Shown here piece after piece: positions 38,453-47,820 of a DNA stretch of 64,000 nucleotides. Position 1 is the stretch's first letter, and every line of letters begins with the position of its first letter. Made by a program: the position numbers and the translations under genes. Location: NCBI RefSeq assembly GCF_018474005.1, contig NZ_JAHCSH010000003.1, positions 1-64,000 on the forward strand. Reading direction: 5' to 3'. Below the pieces are notes generated by a model. The model was not told where the DNA came from. It made no database searches and worked only from the letters and a program-made list of their open reading frames with translations. The DNA is from Curvibacter sp. CHRR-16. GTDB taxonomy: Bacteria > Pseudomonadota > Gammaproteobacteria > Burkholderiales > Burkholderiaceae_C.

Positions 38453-39730
38453 ATGAAACGCGGCTTTTATTCCATCATGGCAGCGCAGTTCCTCAGCTCG
38501 CTGGCCGACAACGCCTTGTTTGTGGGAGCTGTCCAAATGCTGCGCGCCAGCCATGCGCCAGAGTGGCAGCAAGCCGCCTTGGTTCCCATGTTCGCCTTGT
38601 TCTACGTGGTGCTGGCCCCCTTTGTCGGGGCTTTTGCCGACGCACACCCCAAGGGCAAGGTCATGCTCTACAGCAACAGCATCAAGATTGTGGGCTGCTT
38701 GCTCATGCTCTTTGGTTCGCACCCGCTCTTGGCTTACGCCGTGGTGGGTTTGGGCGCAGCGGCCTACTCGCCAGCCAAGTACGGCATCCTGACCGAGTTG
38801 CTGCCCGCCAGCCAACTGGTCAAGGCCAACGGCTGGATTGAGGGGCTGACCATCGCCTCCATCATCTTGGGGGTGCTGCTCGGTGGGCAGCTCATTGGGC
38901 CCATCGCGGTGCATTTGCTCTCCGTTGACGTTCCCTTCTTCGATACCGGCATCAACACTCCAGCCCAAGCTGCTATCTCTACCTTAGTTCTCGTGTACTT
39001 GGGCGCGGCTTGGTTCAACACGCGCATTCCCCATACCGGCGTGGCCATGCGCCCCATCCCGAAAAACCCGCTGGAGCTATTGCCCGACTTTTGGGACTGC
39101 AACAAGCGCCTGTGGAAAGACCGCTTGGGCCAAATTTCCTTGGCCACCACCACCCTGTTTTGGGGCGTGAGCGGCAACTTGCGTTACATCGTGCTGGCCT
39201 GGGCCGCGACCGCCTTGCAATACGACGTGACCCAAGCCTCGCGCTTGGTCGGTGTGGTGGCACTGGGCACAGCGGCTGGAGCCATCTTGGCCTCCATGCG
39301 CATGCGTCTGGATCAAGCCGTGCGCGTCATCCCACTGGGCATTGCCATGGGGGTGCTGGTGATTGGCCTGAACCTCATCCACAACGCGTGGATCGCCGCG
39401 CCCTTCCTCATTCTGCTCGGTGCACTGGGTGGCTTTTTGGTGGTCCCCATGAATGCGCTGCTGCAACACCGGGGCCACAACCTGATGGGGGCAGGCCGCT
39501 CGATTGCGGTGCAAAACCTCAATGAACAAGCGTGCATTTTGGGTATTGGTTTCCTCTACAGCTTTGGCACGGGTGTGGGCTTGTCGGCCTTTGGGGCCAT
39601 CACCATTTTTGGTGTCGTGGTGGCGGGTACCATGTGGGGCATATTGCGCTGGCACCAGCACAACTGCCAGCACCACGCAGCGGTGGTCAACCACCTGCTG
39701 GACGTGGCCCGCAACGACAAATCGCATTGA
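38453..39730 (+). CDS. lplT: Lysophospholipid transporter LplT
   Basis: A 425-residue major-facilitator protein resembling LplT, which flips lysophospholipids across the inner membrane for re-acylation. Diagnostic stretches are MKRGFYSIMAAQFLSSLADN, PFVGAFADAHPKGKVM and AAYSPAKYGILTELLP. About 12 membrane segments are expected. The partner acyltransferase gene aas is not next to it here. The ATG at 38453 is preferred over a TTG at 38438. A glutathione peroxidase gene follows 17 bp later. Confidence 0.9.
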   Translation: MKRGFYSIMAAQFLSSLADNALFVGAVQMLRASHAPEWQQAALVPMFALFYVVLAPFVGAFADAHPKGKVMLYSNSIKIVGCLLMLFGSHPLLAYAVVGLGAAAYSPAKYGILTELLPASQLVKANGWIEGLTIASIILGVLLGGQLIGPIAVHLLSVDVPFFDTGINTPAQAAISTLVLVYLGAAWFNTRIPHTGVAMRPIPKNPLELLPDFWDCNKRLWKDRLGQISLATTTLFWGVSGNLRYIVLAWAATALQYDVTQASRLVGVVALGTAAGAILASMRMRLDQAVRVIPLGIAMGVLVIGLNLIHNAWIAAPFLILLGALGGFLVVPMNALLQHRGHNLMGAGRSIAVQNLNEQACILGIGFLYSFGTGVGLSAFGAITIFGVVVAGTMWGILRWHQHNCQHHAAVVNHLLDVARNDKSH

Positions 39731-39747
39731 ACAGCAACCGCCCAACC

Positions 39748-40230
39748 ATGACCAGCGTGTACGACTTTGAAGCACTGTCCATCTCGGGCCAACCCGTTGC
39801 GCTGAACCAGTACCGTGGGCAAGTCCTGCTGCTGGTCAACACCGCCAGCGCCTGCGGCTTCACGCCCCAGTTTGCCGGGCTGGAGGCGCTGCACCAGCAG
39901 TACGCCAGCCAAGGCCTGGTGGTGCTGGGCTTTCCCTGCAACCAGTTTGGTGCGCAAGACAAAGGCAGCAACGATGAGATTGCCCAGTTTTGCCAAGTGA
40001 ACTACGGTGTGAGTTTTCCCATGATGGCCAAGATCGACGTCAACGGCCCGCAAGCGCACCCGCTGTTTGCCCACCTGCGCCAACAGGCGCGTGGCGTGTT
40101 GGGCACCAGCGCCATCAAGTGGAACTTCACCAAGTTTTTAGTAGGACGGGACGGCACGGTGTTGCGCCGCTACGCCCCCACCCACACCCCGGCCAAGCTA
40201 GCGCGGGATATTGAGCGGGCCTTGGCTTAG
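39748..40230 (+). CDS. Glutathione peroxidase (BsaA/BtuE type)
   Basis: A 160-residue thiol peroxidase. The active-site cysteine is in NTASACGFTPQ, the resolving-cysteine region is GFPCNQFGAQ, and the Trp-Asn pair of the catalytic tetrad is in KWNFTKFLV. Such bacterial enzymes usually use thioredoxin rather than glutathione to reduce peroxides. The protein begins MTSVYDFEALSISG. It probably shares a transcript with lplT. Confidence 0.93.
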   Translation: MTSVYDFEALSISGQPVALNQYRGQVLLLVNTASACGFTPQFAGLEALHQQYASQGLVVLGFPCNQFGAQDKGSNDEIAQFCQVNYGVSFPMMAKIDVNGPQAHPLFAHLRQQARGVLGTSAIKWNFTKFLVGRDGTVLRRYAPTHTPAKLARDIERALA

Positions 40231-40260
40231 AGGCCTAGAGCCCACTAGCCCTAGAACCCA

Positions 40261-41592
40261 TCAGTCAGTGGTGTCGCCGTGCAACACGGCATCCACCACC
40301 TCCACCCAATGCCGCACGGGCGTGGTGGTGCCTGCTTGCAAGTGGGTGATGCAACCCACATTGGCGCTGACAATCACCTCCCCAGCCTGCGCTGCCAAAC
40401 CCGCTAGCTTGCGCTGGCGCAACTGGCCTGACAGTGCGGGCTGCAATACCGAATACGTGCCCGCCGAGCCACAGCACAGATGCGCCTCTCGCTCGGCCAA
40501 GCGCACGCTAAAACCCAAACTGCCCAGCGCAGACTCCACGCCACCGCGCAACTGCTGGCCATGCTGCAGTGTGCAGGGCGGGTGAAACACCAAGCGCGGC
40601 AGGGCTTTGCCCCCCGTGGACTTGTCGGTAGAGCGGCGCTGGCGCACGGCTCCCGGCAGCACTTGCTGCAGCATGGGCAACAAGTGGGGCAGTAGTTCAC
40701 TCAAGTCTTGGCACAGGCTGCTGACTTGGCGCGCTCGCTCGGCATACGCCGGGTCGTGGGCCAGCAGGTGGCCGTAGTCTTTGACCATGACGGTGCAACC
40801 CGAGGCATTGACCACAATGGCCTGCGCGGCGGCGGTACCGTCAGTGGGGAAAAGCAGGGGCCACCACGCGTCGATATTGGCTTTGGCCTGGGCCAAAGCC
40901 GGGTCGGCTTGGTTCAAATGCCACGCCAGCGCACCGCAGCAACCCGCATGCTGGGCCAGCACGGTTTGCACACCACAAGCGGCCAGTACCCGCTCGGTCG
41001 CGGCATTGATATTAGGGGCCATGGCGGGCTGCACACAGCCTTGCAGCAGCACCACGCGCTGCAAGGCTGGCGGTGGCGACACCGCTGCGTGCACGCCAGC
41101 ACGGGTCTGCGAGGCGCTGGCAGCACGACGCTGACGCGGCGGCACTTTGGCGCGCAGCACCGCAGGCAATACGGGCCGCAGCCACTGCCCTACCTGCAGC
41201 AAAGGGGCAAAGAGGGGGGAGGCCAAGCCACGCCACAGCAGCCATCGCACTGCCCGCTGATGCCAAGGACGCGCTACTTGGGCATCCACCAACTGGCGGC
41301 CAATGTCGAGCAGCGCCCCGTACTGCATGCCACTGGGGCAGGTGCTTTCGCAGTTGCGGCAGGTCAGGCAACGATCCAAATGCTGCTGCGTGGCACGCGT
41401 GGGTGCTTGGCCTTCGAGCACCTGCTTGATTTGGTAAATACGCCCTCGCGGCCCATCCAACTCATCGCCCAACAGCTGGTAGGTAGGACAGGTGGCGGTG
41501 CAAAAACCGCAGTGCACACACTGGCGCAGCAACTGGGCAGCTTCTTGCGCCTGCGGGTTGTGGGCGTAGTCGGGGCTCAGGTGGGTGTGCAT
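40261..41592 (-). CDS. glcF: Glycolate oxidase iron-sulfur subunit
   Basis: A 443-residue subunit of the membrane-associated glycolate dehydrogenase. Two ferredoxin-type 4Fe-4S motifs are present: CVHCGFCTATCP (about residues 26-37) and CLTCRNCESTCP (about 75-86). Two CCG domains follow, with GCCGALAWH and LCCGSAGTYSV. It hands electrons from GlcDE to the quinone pool. The glcE gene lies 3 bp upstream. Confidence 0.93.
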   Translation of the reverse strand: MHTHLSPDYAHNPQAQEAAQLLRQCVHCGFCTATCPTYQLLGDELDGPRGRIYQIKQVLEGQAPTRATQQHLDRCLTCRNCESTCPSGMQYGALLDIGRQLVDAQVARPWHQRAVRWLLWRGLASPLFAPLLQVGQWLRPVLPAVLRAKVPPRQRRAASASQTRAGVHAAVSPPPALQRVVLLQGCVQPAMAPNINAATERVLAACGVQTVLAQHAGCCGALAWHLNQADPALAQAKANIDAWWPLLFPTDGTAAAQAIVVNASGCTVMVKDYGHLLAHDPAYAERARQVSSLCQDLSELLPHLLPMLQQVLPGAVRQRRSTDKSTGGKALPRLVFHPPCTLQHGQQLRGGVESALGSLGFSVRLAEREAHLCCGSAGTYSVLQPALSGQLRQRKLAGLAAQAGEVIVSANVGCITHLQAGTTTPVRHWVEVVDAVLHGDTTD

Positions 41593-41595
41593 GGA

Positions 41596-42912
41596 TCAGT
41601 CCTTGCGCGAAAACAATGCAGGGTTGAACAAGCCCCAAGGGTCGAAAGCGTCTTTGACGCGGCACGCAATCTGCCACAACGCCTGCGCACTGGTCGCAGC
41701 AGGCGGTCCATACGCCACCCGACTTTGCATGCCAAAACGGGCTGTAGAGCTTACTGGACAAGCTGCAGCAGCTATAAAAACTGTAGCAGAACCACCAGCG
41801 CGCCATGCGGTTTGCTGCACCTGCTGGGCCGCTGCAGCAGGGGCCCACACCCAGCGCAACGCACCGTGCCACTCCACCAGCGTGGGGTAAGGCCAATCCA
41901 GCGCAGGCGTGGCGGCGGGCACCGACAGACGCCACAGCAGCGCATCGTGCGGGGCTTGGGTGAAAAACGGCAACTGCTGCTCGCGGCACAAGGCCCAGTC
42001 GGCAGCGGCTTGACTGGCCTCCATGTGGTGCGCCTGCGCGCTGCCAGGCGATTGGGGCAGCAACAGCGCATCGACCAGCATGCGCTGGCAGGCCGATTCG
42101 ACCGCTGCCCTAGCACCGCGTAAGCGCACAAACAGCAGGTCTTGCCCGCTGGCAGCGGCGGAGGAATGGGCCGCGTCAGCCCCCGTGGTGTCGTGCACCC
42201 AGCAACTGGCGTTGAGCGGCAGCGCCTGCCCACCCCAGCGCTGGAGCTGGGCCAAAGCGTCGGCCTGCGAGAGGGGTAGGCACAGCGTGGCCTCGGCCAC
42301 GGGCCGGGCCAGCACCTTGAGCGACACCTGCGTGATGACGCCCAGCGTGCCCATAGCGCCCACCATCAGGCGCGAGATGTCGTAGCCCGCCACGTTTTTG
42401 ATGACCTGCCCACCAAACTGCAAGTGCTCCCCGCGCCCATTGAGCAGGTGCAAGCCCAGCACGTGGTCGCGCACGCTGCCCACAGCGGCGCGTGCCGGCC
42501 CTGCCAAGCCCGATGCCACCAAGCCGCCGACCGTAGCGCCCAGCGCACCGTTCGGGTTTGCCCGCGCGAAATGGGGGGGCTCAAAGGGCAAGTACTGCCC
42601 ACGCTCAGCCAATGCCGACTCCAGCTCGGCCAGCGGCGTGCCCGCTCCGGCGGTAATGACCAGCTCGCTGGGCGCGTAATCCACGATGCCGCGCAAGCCA
42701 TCGGTGTGCAGCCACTGCACGCCAGGCTGGGGCAACGCTGGCTGGCCCAGTTGCGGCGTGAGCCACGCTTTGCTGCCCCCGCCCCGTATGTGCAGGGCCG
42801 GACGCGGTGCATCGGATGAACTGTGCTGCTGGGCGTGCTGCGCGGCGTCTTGCACCTGCTGCAGCAAGGTGTCCAGCGCGGGCTGGTAGGGAAGCGTAGA
42901 TGGCGATGTCAA
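41596..42912 (-). CDS. glcE: Glycolate oxidase FAD-binding subunit GlcE
   Basis: A subunit of about 438 residues with an FAD-binding type 4 domain: ELVITAGAGTPLAELE, then NPNGALGATVGGLVASGLAG and NVAGYDISRLMVGAMGTLG. The protein is longer than many GlcE owing to low-complexity insertions rich in Ala, Gln and Ser. No ATG is available at the 5' end; a TTG at 42912, 10 nt after GAGG, is used, and a TTG at 42963 is an alternative. The expected glcD is not upstream. A divergent c-di-GMP gene begins there instead. Confidence 0.85.
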   Translation of the reverse strand: MTSPSTLPYQPALDTLLQQVQDAAQHAQQHSSSDAPRPALHIRGGGSKAWLTPQLGQPALPQPGVQWLHTDGLRGIVDYAPSELVITAGAGTPLAELESALAERGQYLPFEPPHFARANPNGALGATVGGLVASGLAGPARAAVGSVRDHVLGLHLLNGRGEHLQFGGQVIKNVAGYDISRLMVGAMGTLGVITQVSLKVLARPVAEATLCLPLSQADALAQLQRWGGQALPLNASCWVHDTTGADAAHSSAAASGQDLLFVRLRGARAAVESACQRMLVDALLLPQSPGSAQAHHMEASQAAADWALCREQQLPFFTQAPHDALLWRLSVPAATPALDWPYPTLVEWHGALRWVWAPAAAAQQVQQTAWRAGGSATVFIAAAACPVSSTARFGMQSRVAYGPPAATSAQALWQIACRVKDAFDPWGLFNPALFSRKD

Positions 42913-43035
42913 GATGCAAGGGCCTCGTAGGAATGCGCAAAACAGTATGGGGCAGCGTAACAAATTTCGAATTTCTCCCTATAGGAATTACGCTGCAATC
43001 CCACCACGCCGGAATTGGTGCAAACTGGTTTGGCC

Positions 43036-45120
43036 ATGAAACAGGAACCCATTCCTAACCCGTCCACTTTTGGCTTGCTACCCCAGCGAACCACGGATGA
43101 TGCGCACACGGTAATCAGCTTCACGCTGGACACCCAGTACCGCTATGTGGCGTTCAACCAGCAGCACCAAGAAGCCATGCGGGCGCTGTGGGGCAAAGAG
43201 ATCAGCCTGGGTATGCACATGCTCGATGCGGTGATTGGAGACCACCCCGACCACGGCGTGGCCAAGCGGGCGTTTGACCGCGCACTGGGTGGAGAGAGCT
43301 TCAGCGAAGAATCGGCCTATGGCGACGAAACCAAGCAGCGCGAGTTTTGGCAAACCTTTTATGTGCCGCTGCACAACGAGGCGGATCAGATCATCGGGCT
43401 GAGTTGCTTTGTGCTCAACATCTCCGAGCGCAAGCGCATGCAAGCCGAGCTGGCGCTACGCGAACATGAGTTCCGCACTTTGGTGGAACACGCGACAGAC
43501 ACCGTGGTGCGCTACGGGCCAGGACTGCAACGACAGTATGCCAACCCGGCGTTTTACCGCCTGTTGCGCCTTAGCCCCGAGCAGGTGATTGGCAAAAAGC
43601 CATCCGACTTGGCTGAGAGCGTGTACGCCGATGCGCTCGAAATGAATTTGCACAAAGTGTTCCAGTCGGGCGAGCCAAGGGAGTTTGACATGCCCATCCG
43701 CCTACCGGACAAGCAGCCGCAGCATATGTGGATCTGCCTGACACCCGAGTTTGGCAGCCAAGGCCAGGTGCAAAGCGTGCTGGCGGTGGGGCGCGATGTG
43801 ACGGAACTGCACGCATCGCGGCACCAACTCAAGCAAATGGCTTTTTACGACACCTTGACCACGCTGCCCAACCGCACCCTGTTCATGGAACGCCTGCATG
43901 AGAACCTGTCCTTCGCCTTGCAGCACGGCCAGACAGGCGCGGTGATGATGATTGACTTGGATCGTTTCAAGGAAGTCAACGACAGCCTAGGGCATACGCT
44001 GGGCGACGAGTTGCTGCGCATGGTCGCCATCCGCTTGGCGGGTTGTGCCCGCGCACTGGACTGCGTGGCCAGGCTGGGGGGCGATGAGTTCGTGATGGTG
44101 GTCGCCCAAGTTGGCACGACCGATGAGGTGGGCCGCATCGCCAACAAAATACTGGCCACCCTGAACGCCCCCTATGTGCTGCATGGGCACGAGGTATTTG
44201 TGTCCGGCAGCATAGGCATTGCCCTGTTTCCCAACGATGGCAGCGAACCCAATGACCTGCTCAAGTACGCGGACTCGGCCATGTTCTTGGCCAAACGCTC
44301 TGGCCGCAACGCCTATCGCCTGTACTCCAAGCACCTGACCGAGCAAGCCAATGCACGGCTGCAGCTAGAAACCGAGCTGCGCCGCGCCCTGGAACGCAAG
44401 GCCATGGCCTTGTACTTCCAGCCCAAGATAGACCTGCGCACCGGCCAGCTAGTGGGCTCTGAAGCCTTGGTGCGCTGGCAGCACCCTGAGCGGGGCGTGA
44501 TCACGCCTTATCAGTTCATCCCGATTGCCGAAGACACGGGGCTCATCATCCCCTTGGGGACATGGGTGCTGCGCCAAGCCTGCCACACGGCCAGCCTATG
44601 GAATCGCGCTGGCGCGCCGCCACACAAAGTGGCGATCAACTTATCGGCCCGGCAATTTCAAGCAGGCAACTTGATCTCCACCATCACCCAAACACTGCAG
44701 GAAACGGGCTGTCGTCCCGAATGGATAGAACTGGAAATCACCGAAAGCCTGTTGCTGGAGGAAGACAAGTACATCTTCAACATGCTCACCCAATTGCGCG
44801 GCATGGGCATCAGCATTGCGATTGACGACTTTGGCACCGGCTACTCCGCCCTGAGTTATTTGGCCCGTTTTCCCATCACCACCCTGAAGATAGACCGTTC
44901 TTTCACCAGCCAAATTTGCGCCGACCACTCACGGGCCGAATTGGTCAAGGGCATCATTTCCTTGGCCCACGCATTGGGCCAGGAAGTGGTGGCTGAGGGG
45001 GTAGAACAAGCCGAGCAGGCCGCCTTTTTGGCCCAACACGGTTGCCAGCTAGCGCAGGGCTACCTGTACAGCCAGCCTGTACCGATCGATGAATTTGAAA
45101 AACTACCGCAGCAGTTTTGA
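43036..45120 (+). CDS. PAS-PAS-GGDEF-EAL c-di-GMP protein
   Basis: A 694-residue, apparently cytoplasmic protein. Two PAS-like domains (about 20-135 and 145-265) are followed by GGDEF (about 275-430) and EAL (about 440-690). The GGDEF motif is LGGDEF, with an intact RxxD inhibitory site (RALD) five residues before it. EAL-domain residues are complete: SEALVRWQH, NLSARQF, EITESLL, DDFGTGYSA, KIDRSF and EGVE. The ATG at 43036 is preferred over a TTG at 43015. The 3' end overlaps the convergent doxX-type gene by 18 bp. Confidence 0.9.
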   Translation: MKQEPIPNPSTFGLLPQRTTDDAHTVISFTLDTQYRYVAFNQQHQEAMRALWGKEISLGMHMLDAVIGDHPDHGVAKRAFDRALGGESFSEESAYGDETKQREFWQTFYVPLHNEADQIIGLSCFVLNISERKRMQAELALREHEFRTLVEHATDTVVRYGPGLQRQYANPAFYRLLRLSPEQVIGKKPSDLAESVYADALEMNLHKVFQSGEPREFDMPIRLPDKQPQHMWICLTPEFGSQGQVQSVLAVGRDVTELHASRHQLKQMAFYDTLTTLPNRTLFMERLHENLSFALQHGQTGAVMMIDLDRFKEVNDSLGHTLGDELLRMVAIRLAGCARALDCVARLGGDEFVMVVAQVGTTDEVGRIANKILATLNAPYVLHGHEVFVSGSIGIALFPNDGSEPNDLLKYADSAMFLAKRSGRNAYRLYSKHLTEQANARLQLETELRRALERKAMALYFQPKIDLRTGQLVGSEALVRWQHPERGVITPYQFIPIAEDTGLIIPLGTWVLRQACHTASLWNRAGAPPHKVAINLSARQFQAGNLISTITQTLQETGCRPEWIELEITESLLLEEDKYIFNMLTQLRGMGISIAIDDFGTGYSALSYLARFPITTLKIDRSFTSQICADHSRAELVKGIISLAHALGQEVVAEGVEQAEQAAFLAQHGCQLAQGYLYSQPVPIDEFEKLPQQF

Positions 45121-45567
45121 CAATCTGCGATCCCAGTTGAGCCACGCATCCACGGCCCACGCGCCGCTGCCGTAAAGCGCCAGCACCATGAGCAACACAC
45201 CCCACAGCACATGCTGCTGCAAGGCAAGGGGTGCAATGTCGGTCAGTGACAGCACGGCCATCACGTTGACCACACTCAAGCCCAAAGCCGGTACACGCCC
45301 TCCTACGCCCAACACCAGCAGCACTGGCAACACGGTCTCGCCAAACGTCCCCGTGACGGCAGCCACGGCTGGCGGCAGCAGTGGCACGTGGTATTCCTCT
45401 TGGAACAAGAACAAGGTGGTGTCCCAGTCCCGCAACTTGGTCAGGCCCGAGAGCAGAAACACCTGCGCCACATACAGCCTGGCCACCAATGCGGCGGGCG
45501 CTTGGAGTAGATTGAGTAGCCGCAGCAAGAGCTGGTGGGCTGTATAGAGTGTTTTCACAATATGCAT
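45103..45567 (-). CDS. DoxX-family membrane protein of the bufferin operon
   Basis: A 154-residue inner-membrane protein with four hydrophobic segments. The DoxX hallmark VARLYVAQVFLLSGLTKL is at the start, followed by FGETVLPVLLVLG. The ATG at 45567 overlaps the DUF2063 gene by 13 bp, so it is the last gene of the bufA1-bufB-bufC operon. DoxX proteins often accompany DUF692/DUF2063 genes; a redox or quinone-linked role is supposed but not shown. The 3' end overlaps the convergent GGDEF-EAL gene. Confidence 0.85.
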   Translation of the reverse strand: MHIVKTLYTAHQLLLRLLNLLQAPAALVARLYVAQVFLLSGLTKLRDWDTTLFLFQEEYHVPLLPPAVAAVTGTFGETVLPVLLVLGVGGRVPALGLSVVNVMAVLSLTDIAPLALQQHVLWGVLLMVLALYGSGAWAVDAWLNWDRRLSKLLR

Positions 45568-46400
45568 GGTGTCTCTCCGTCCAAAAAAATAGGGGGGGTC
45601 ACTTGCAGCAGCAGGCCGGTTTGCACCGCCATGGGCAACCACTGTTCAAATGCCAACGCAGGACTGCACTCCAGCGCTTGGTGCAAGCTGAGCCCCTGCC
45701 CAAGGGCTTGCAAAAACGCTGCTTCGCCAGCCAAACAAGCCCGCAGTTGGGGCTTGTAGCCATTGCGCCAGAGCAATACCGCGCAGGGCTCCTCGGCGCA
45801 AATGCAAGCAGCTTGCACACGATCCCACAGCGCGTGCAAAGCCAAGGCTTGCTCTGCTGCATCGGCCGCCGCTGTACCTGCCTCCTGCGCACCACCCAGC
45901 GGGAGCTGCCAGTGGGTTTGGATGATGTCGTGCACGGGCCAAGGGCTGTTCTGCACTTGCCAACCCGTTGACAGGCTTATGTGCAAGGTGTCGGGGTCAT
46001 GCTCTAGTAAGCACTGCAGCGTCTGTAATTGCGCTTGCCCATCGCCAGCAAAAGCAAGCCGGTGCAAAGCCCATTCACACCGGGCGACATCGGGCAACCA
46101 TGGGCACTGGGCCAATTGCGGCTGCGCCTGCATGAAGGCGGCCAAGCCATCGCCCCACTGGTGCACATCACCGCGCAAAGGGGGAGACTGCAACCAATGC
46201 GCGCAAGCCAGCGCGTCCATGCTTTGCCCACCCAGAATGGCGCTGACCACCGGGTAAGCGCTGCGCAAACTGCTTTTGGCCAGCGCCAGCATGTTGGATT
46301 GGTAGACCAGCATGGCACGCGACAAGGTGCTATCGGCACGGTAGAGCGATTGCACCCACGCCGCCTGCTGGCTGGCCAGAGTCTGGCGGTGTTCAAGCAT
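45555..46400 (-). CDS. bufC: BufC-like DUF2063 protein (RiPP partner)
   Basis: A 281-residue protein. The N-terminal HvfC/BufC domain (DUF2063) shows QAAWVQSLYRADST, YQSNMLALAKSSLRSAYPVV and AHWLQSPPLRGDVHQWGDGL. A C-terminal half rich in Leu, Gln and Ala follows. In characterised bufferin and related systems the DUF2063 protein binds the DUF692 enzyme and helps deliver the precursor. The start codon overlaps bufB by 8 bp. The symbol follows the bufferin nomenclature and is given by homology. Confidence 0.85.
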   Translation of the reverse strand: MLEHRQTLASQQAAWVQSLYRADSTLSRAMLVYQSNMLALAKSSLRSAYPVVSAILGGQSMDALACAHWLQSPPLRGDVHQWGDGLAAFMQAQPQLAQCPWLPDVARCEWALHRLAFAGDGQAQLQTLQCLLEHDPDTLHISLSTGWQVQNSPWPVHDIIQTHWQLPLGGAQEAGTAAADAAEQALALHALWDRVQAACICAEEPCAVLLWRNGYKPQLRACLAGEAAFLQALGQGLSLHQALECSPALAFEQWLPMAVQTGLLLQVTPPIFLDGETPCIL

Positions 46401-47358
46401 GCTGCACCTCGCGCATGCGCTGCACCTGAGCGAGCAAAGTAGGCAGCGGGGGTATCGCCGTGTCCCACTCTAGCAAAGTCGGTACGGGGCCGAACAACTC
46501 CAACGCGCAGCGATAAAGCGCCCACACTTCCTCACACACGCAGCTGCCATGGCTGTCTATGACCAAACTGCCCCACGCGTCGTTCACCCGTTCGTGGCCC
46601 GCCACATGCATTTCCTGCACAGCCCCCAGTAGCTGCTTGCGCTCCAAGGTGGAGGCCAGTGCTTGCAGCCACTGCCGGGATTTTTCCAAAGGGGTGGATT
46701 GCGTGTCCTTGCTGTCGGTGTTGCATGCATTCACGTACACGTTGTTCACGTCCAGCAGCAAGCCGCAGCCGGTTCGTTCGGCCAAACAGGCCAAAAATTC
46801 TGTTTCGTGCAGGGCGTTGTCGCCCATTGGCCTATCGGGCGCAACATAGGCCGAGATGTTTTCCACCAAGATAGTTCGCCCCACTGTCTCTTGCACGTGG
46901 TGCACATTGCTGCACAGCACATCCAGAGCCGACTGGCAGTACGGCAAGGGCAACAGATCTGCGGCATGCATGACCTGACCCGATGGCATCTGCACCCGCG
47001 CAAAGCTGGCGTGGTCACTCACCCGCACCGGGTCGATGCGCGCCACCAACTGCGCTAGTTGCTGCAAATGCCACTCGTCTACCCCCACAGCGCTGCCCAG
47101 TGCCAACCCCACGCCGTGCAAGCTAATGGGGTAATGGGCGCGTCCTTGCTGCAGCACGGCCAAGGCGGCTCCGCCTTGGCCAAAGAAGTTTTCGCTGTGC
47201 ACTTCCAAAAAATCCAGTGCCGGAAGCTCCTGCAACAACTGCTGGTAGTGGGGATGGCGCCAGCCTAGGCCGACTGGGGCCATGGGGGCAACAGCGCCCG
47301 CACCGCCCCCCACCCTCCCCCCGCTGGGGGCAGCCATACCGTGCACTGGATGCGTCAT
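46393..47358 (-). CDS. bufB: BufB-like DUF692 (MNIO) peptide-modifying oxidase
   Basis: A 321-residue multinuclear non-haem iron-dependent oxidase. The TIM-barrel family signatures are visible: VGLGWRHPHYQQLL, FLEVHSENFFG, ISLHGVGLALGS, VSDHASFAR, LVENISAYVA, LLDVNNVYVNA, MHVAGHER and DSHGSCVCEEVW. These supply the His/Asp/Glu iron ligands. In bufferins the enzyme turns cysteines of BufA into 5-thiooxazoles. The ATG at 47358 lies 16 bp after bufA1 and gives MTHPVHGMAAPSGG. A Gly/Ala-rich N-terminal stretch precedes the barrel. Confidence 0.9.
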   Translation of the reverse strand: MTHPVHGMAAPSGGRVGGGAGAVAPMAPVGLGWRHPHYQQLLQELPALDFLEVHSENFFGQGGAALAVLQQGRAHYPISLHGVGLALGSAVGVDEWHLQQLAQLVARIDPVRVSDHASFARVQMPSGQVMHAADLLPLPYCQSALDVLCSNVHHVQETVGRTILVENISAYVAPDRPMGDNALHETEFLACLAERTGCGLLLDVNNVYVNACNTDSKDTQSTPLEKSRQWLQALASTLERKQLLGAVQEMHVAGHERVNDAWGSLVIDSHGSCVCEEVWALYRCALELFGPVPTLLEWDTAIPPLPTLLAQVQRMREVQHA

Positions 47359-47374
47359 AGCAGCTACGCCCCGC

Positions 47375-47647
47375 TTACAGCTTGAGTTGCTTCTTGGCTT
47401 CGTCCATGCTGATGCCACCAGCGGCCTTGCAAGTGCCTGCGGGCACAAACTTCCAGTCTTCCTTGGCCATGTCCATCTTGGTTTGGCCTGCGCAGGAGTG
47501 GGCGCCTGTCAGGTTGGCACAGTCGTTTTGGCCTGCTTTGGCAATGCCAAAGCACTTTTCTTTTTCAGCGGCCATGCTGGTAGCGGGAGCGGCCAAAGCG
47601 GTGAGCAAAGTGGCTGCGGTAGCGGCAATCATCAAACGTTGGTTCAT
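47375..47647 (-). CDS. bufA1: Bufferin precursor peptide BufA1 (DUF2282)
   Basis: A 90-residue exported peptide. A Sec signal (about 1-27, ending SMAAEK) is followed by a mature part with exactly four cysteines: [24 protein letters not shown] and AGTCKAAGG. This pattern is that of DUF2282/BufA1 RiPP precursors, whose central cysteines are oxidised by BufB and which chelate copper in the periplasm. The ATG at 47647 ([15 protein letters not shown]) has AGGAGA upstream. It is the first gene of the operon and is divergent from an ECF sigma factor. Confidence 0.9.
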   Translation of the reverse strand: MNQRLMIAATAATLLTALAAPATSMAAEKEKCFGIAKAGQNDCANLTGAHSCAGQTKMDMAKEDWKFVPAGTCKAAGGISMDEAKKQLKL

Positions 47648-47820
47648 GGTGTTCTCCTGAAAATGGGTTGCTAAATTGCTAAACATCGACCGCCATGCCC
47701 TTGCCCAGTGCAGGGCTATGTCGACCGATAAGGCTTAGTCAGGGCAGCTGGGGTTTTCTTACAGCGGTGCTGAAAAATATTTCTGAGCGCAGCGCCAGTG
47801 CCCTGCAGCACAATCGCGCC
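47648..47820. promoter_or_regulatory. Divergent promoter region, bufA1 / ECF sigma
   Basis: This 173-bp gap must hold the promoters of the bufferin operon and of the sigma-factor gene. On the minus strand TGTAAGAAAACC (47752-47763) resembles the GTAA-type -35 elements of ECF promoters upstream of such operons, but no -10 at the expected spacing stands out. Control of the operon by the adjacent sigma factor is inferred from linkage. Confidence 0.35.

Noticed and set aside
40708..42123. A 471-codon plus-strand open frame opposite glcF and glcE
   Set aside because: Antisense to two clear subunits of glycolate oxidase; no motif.
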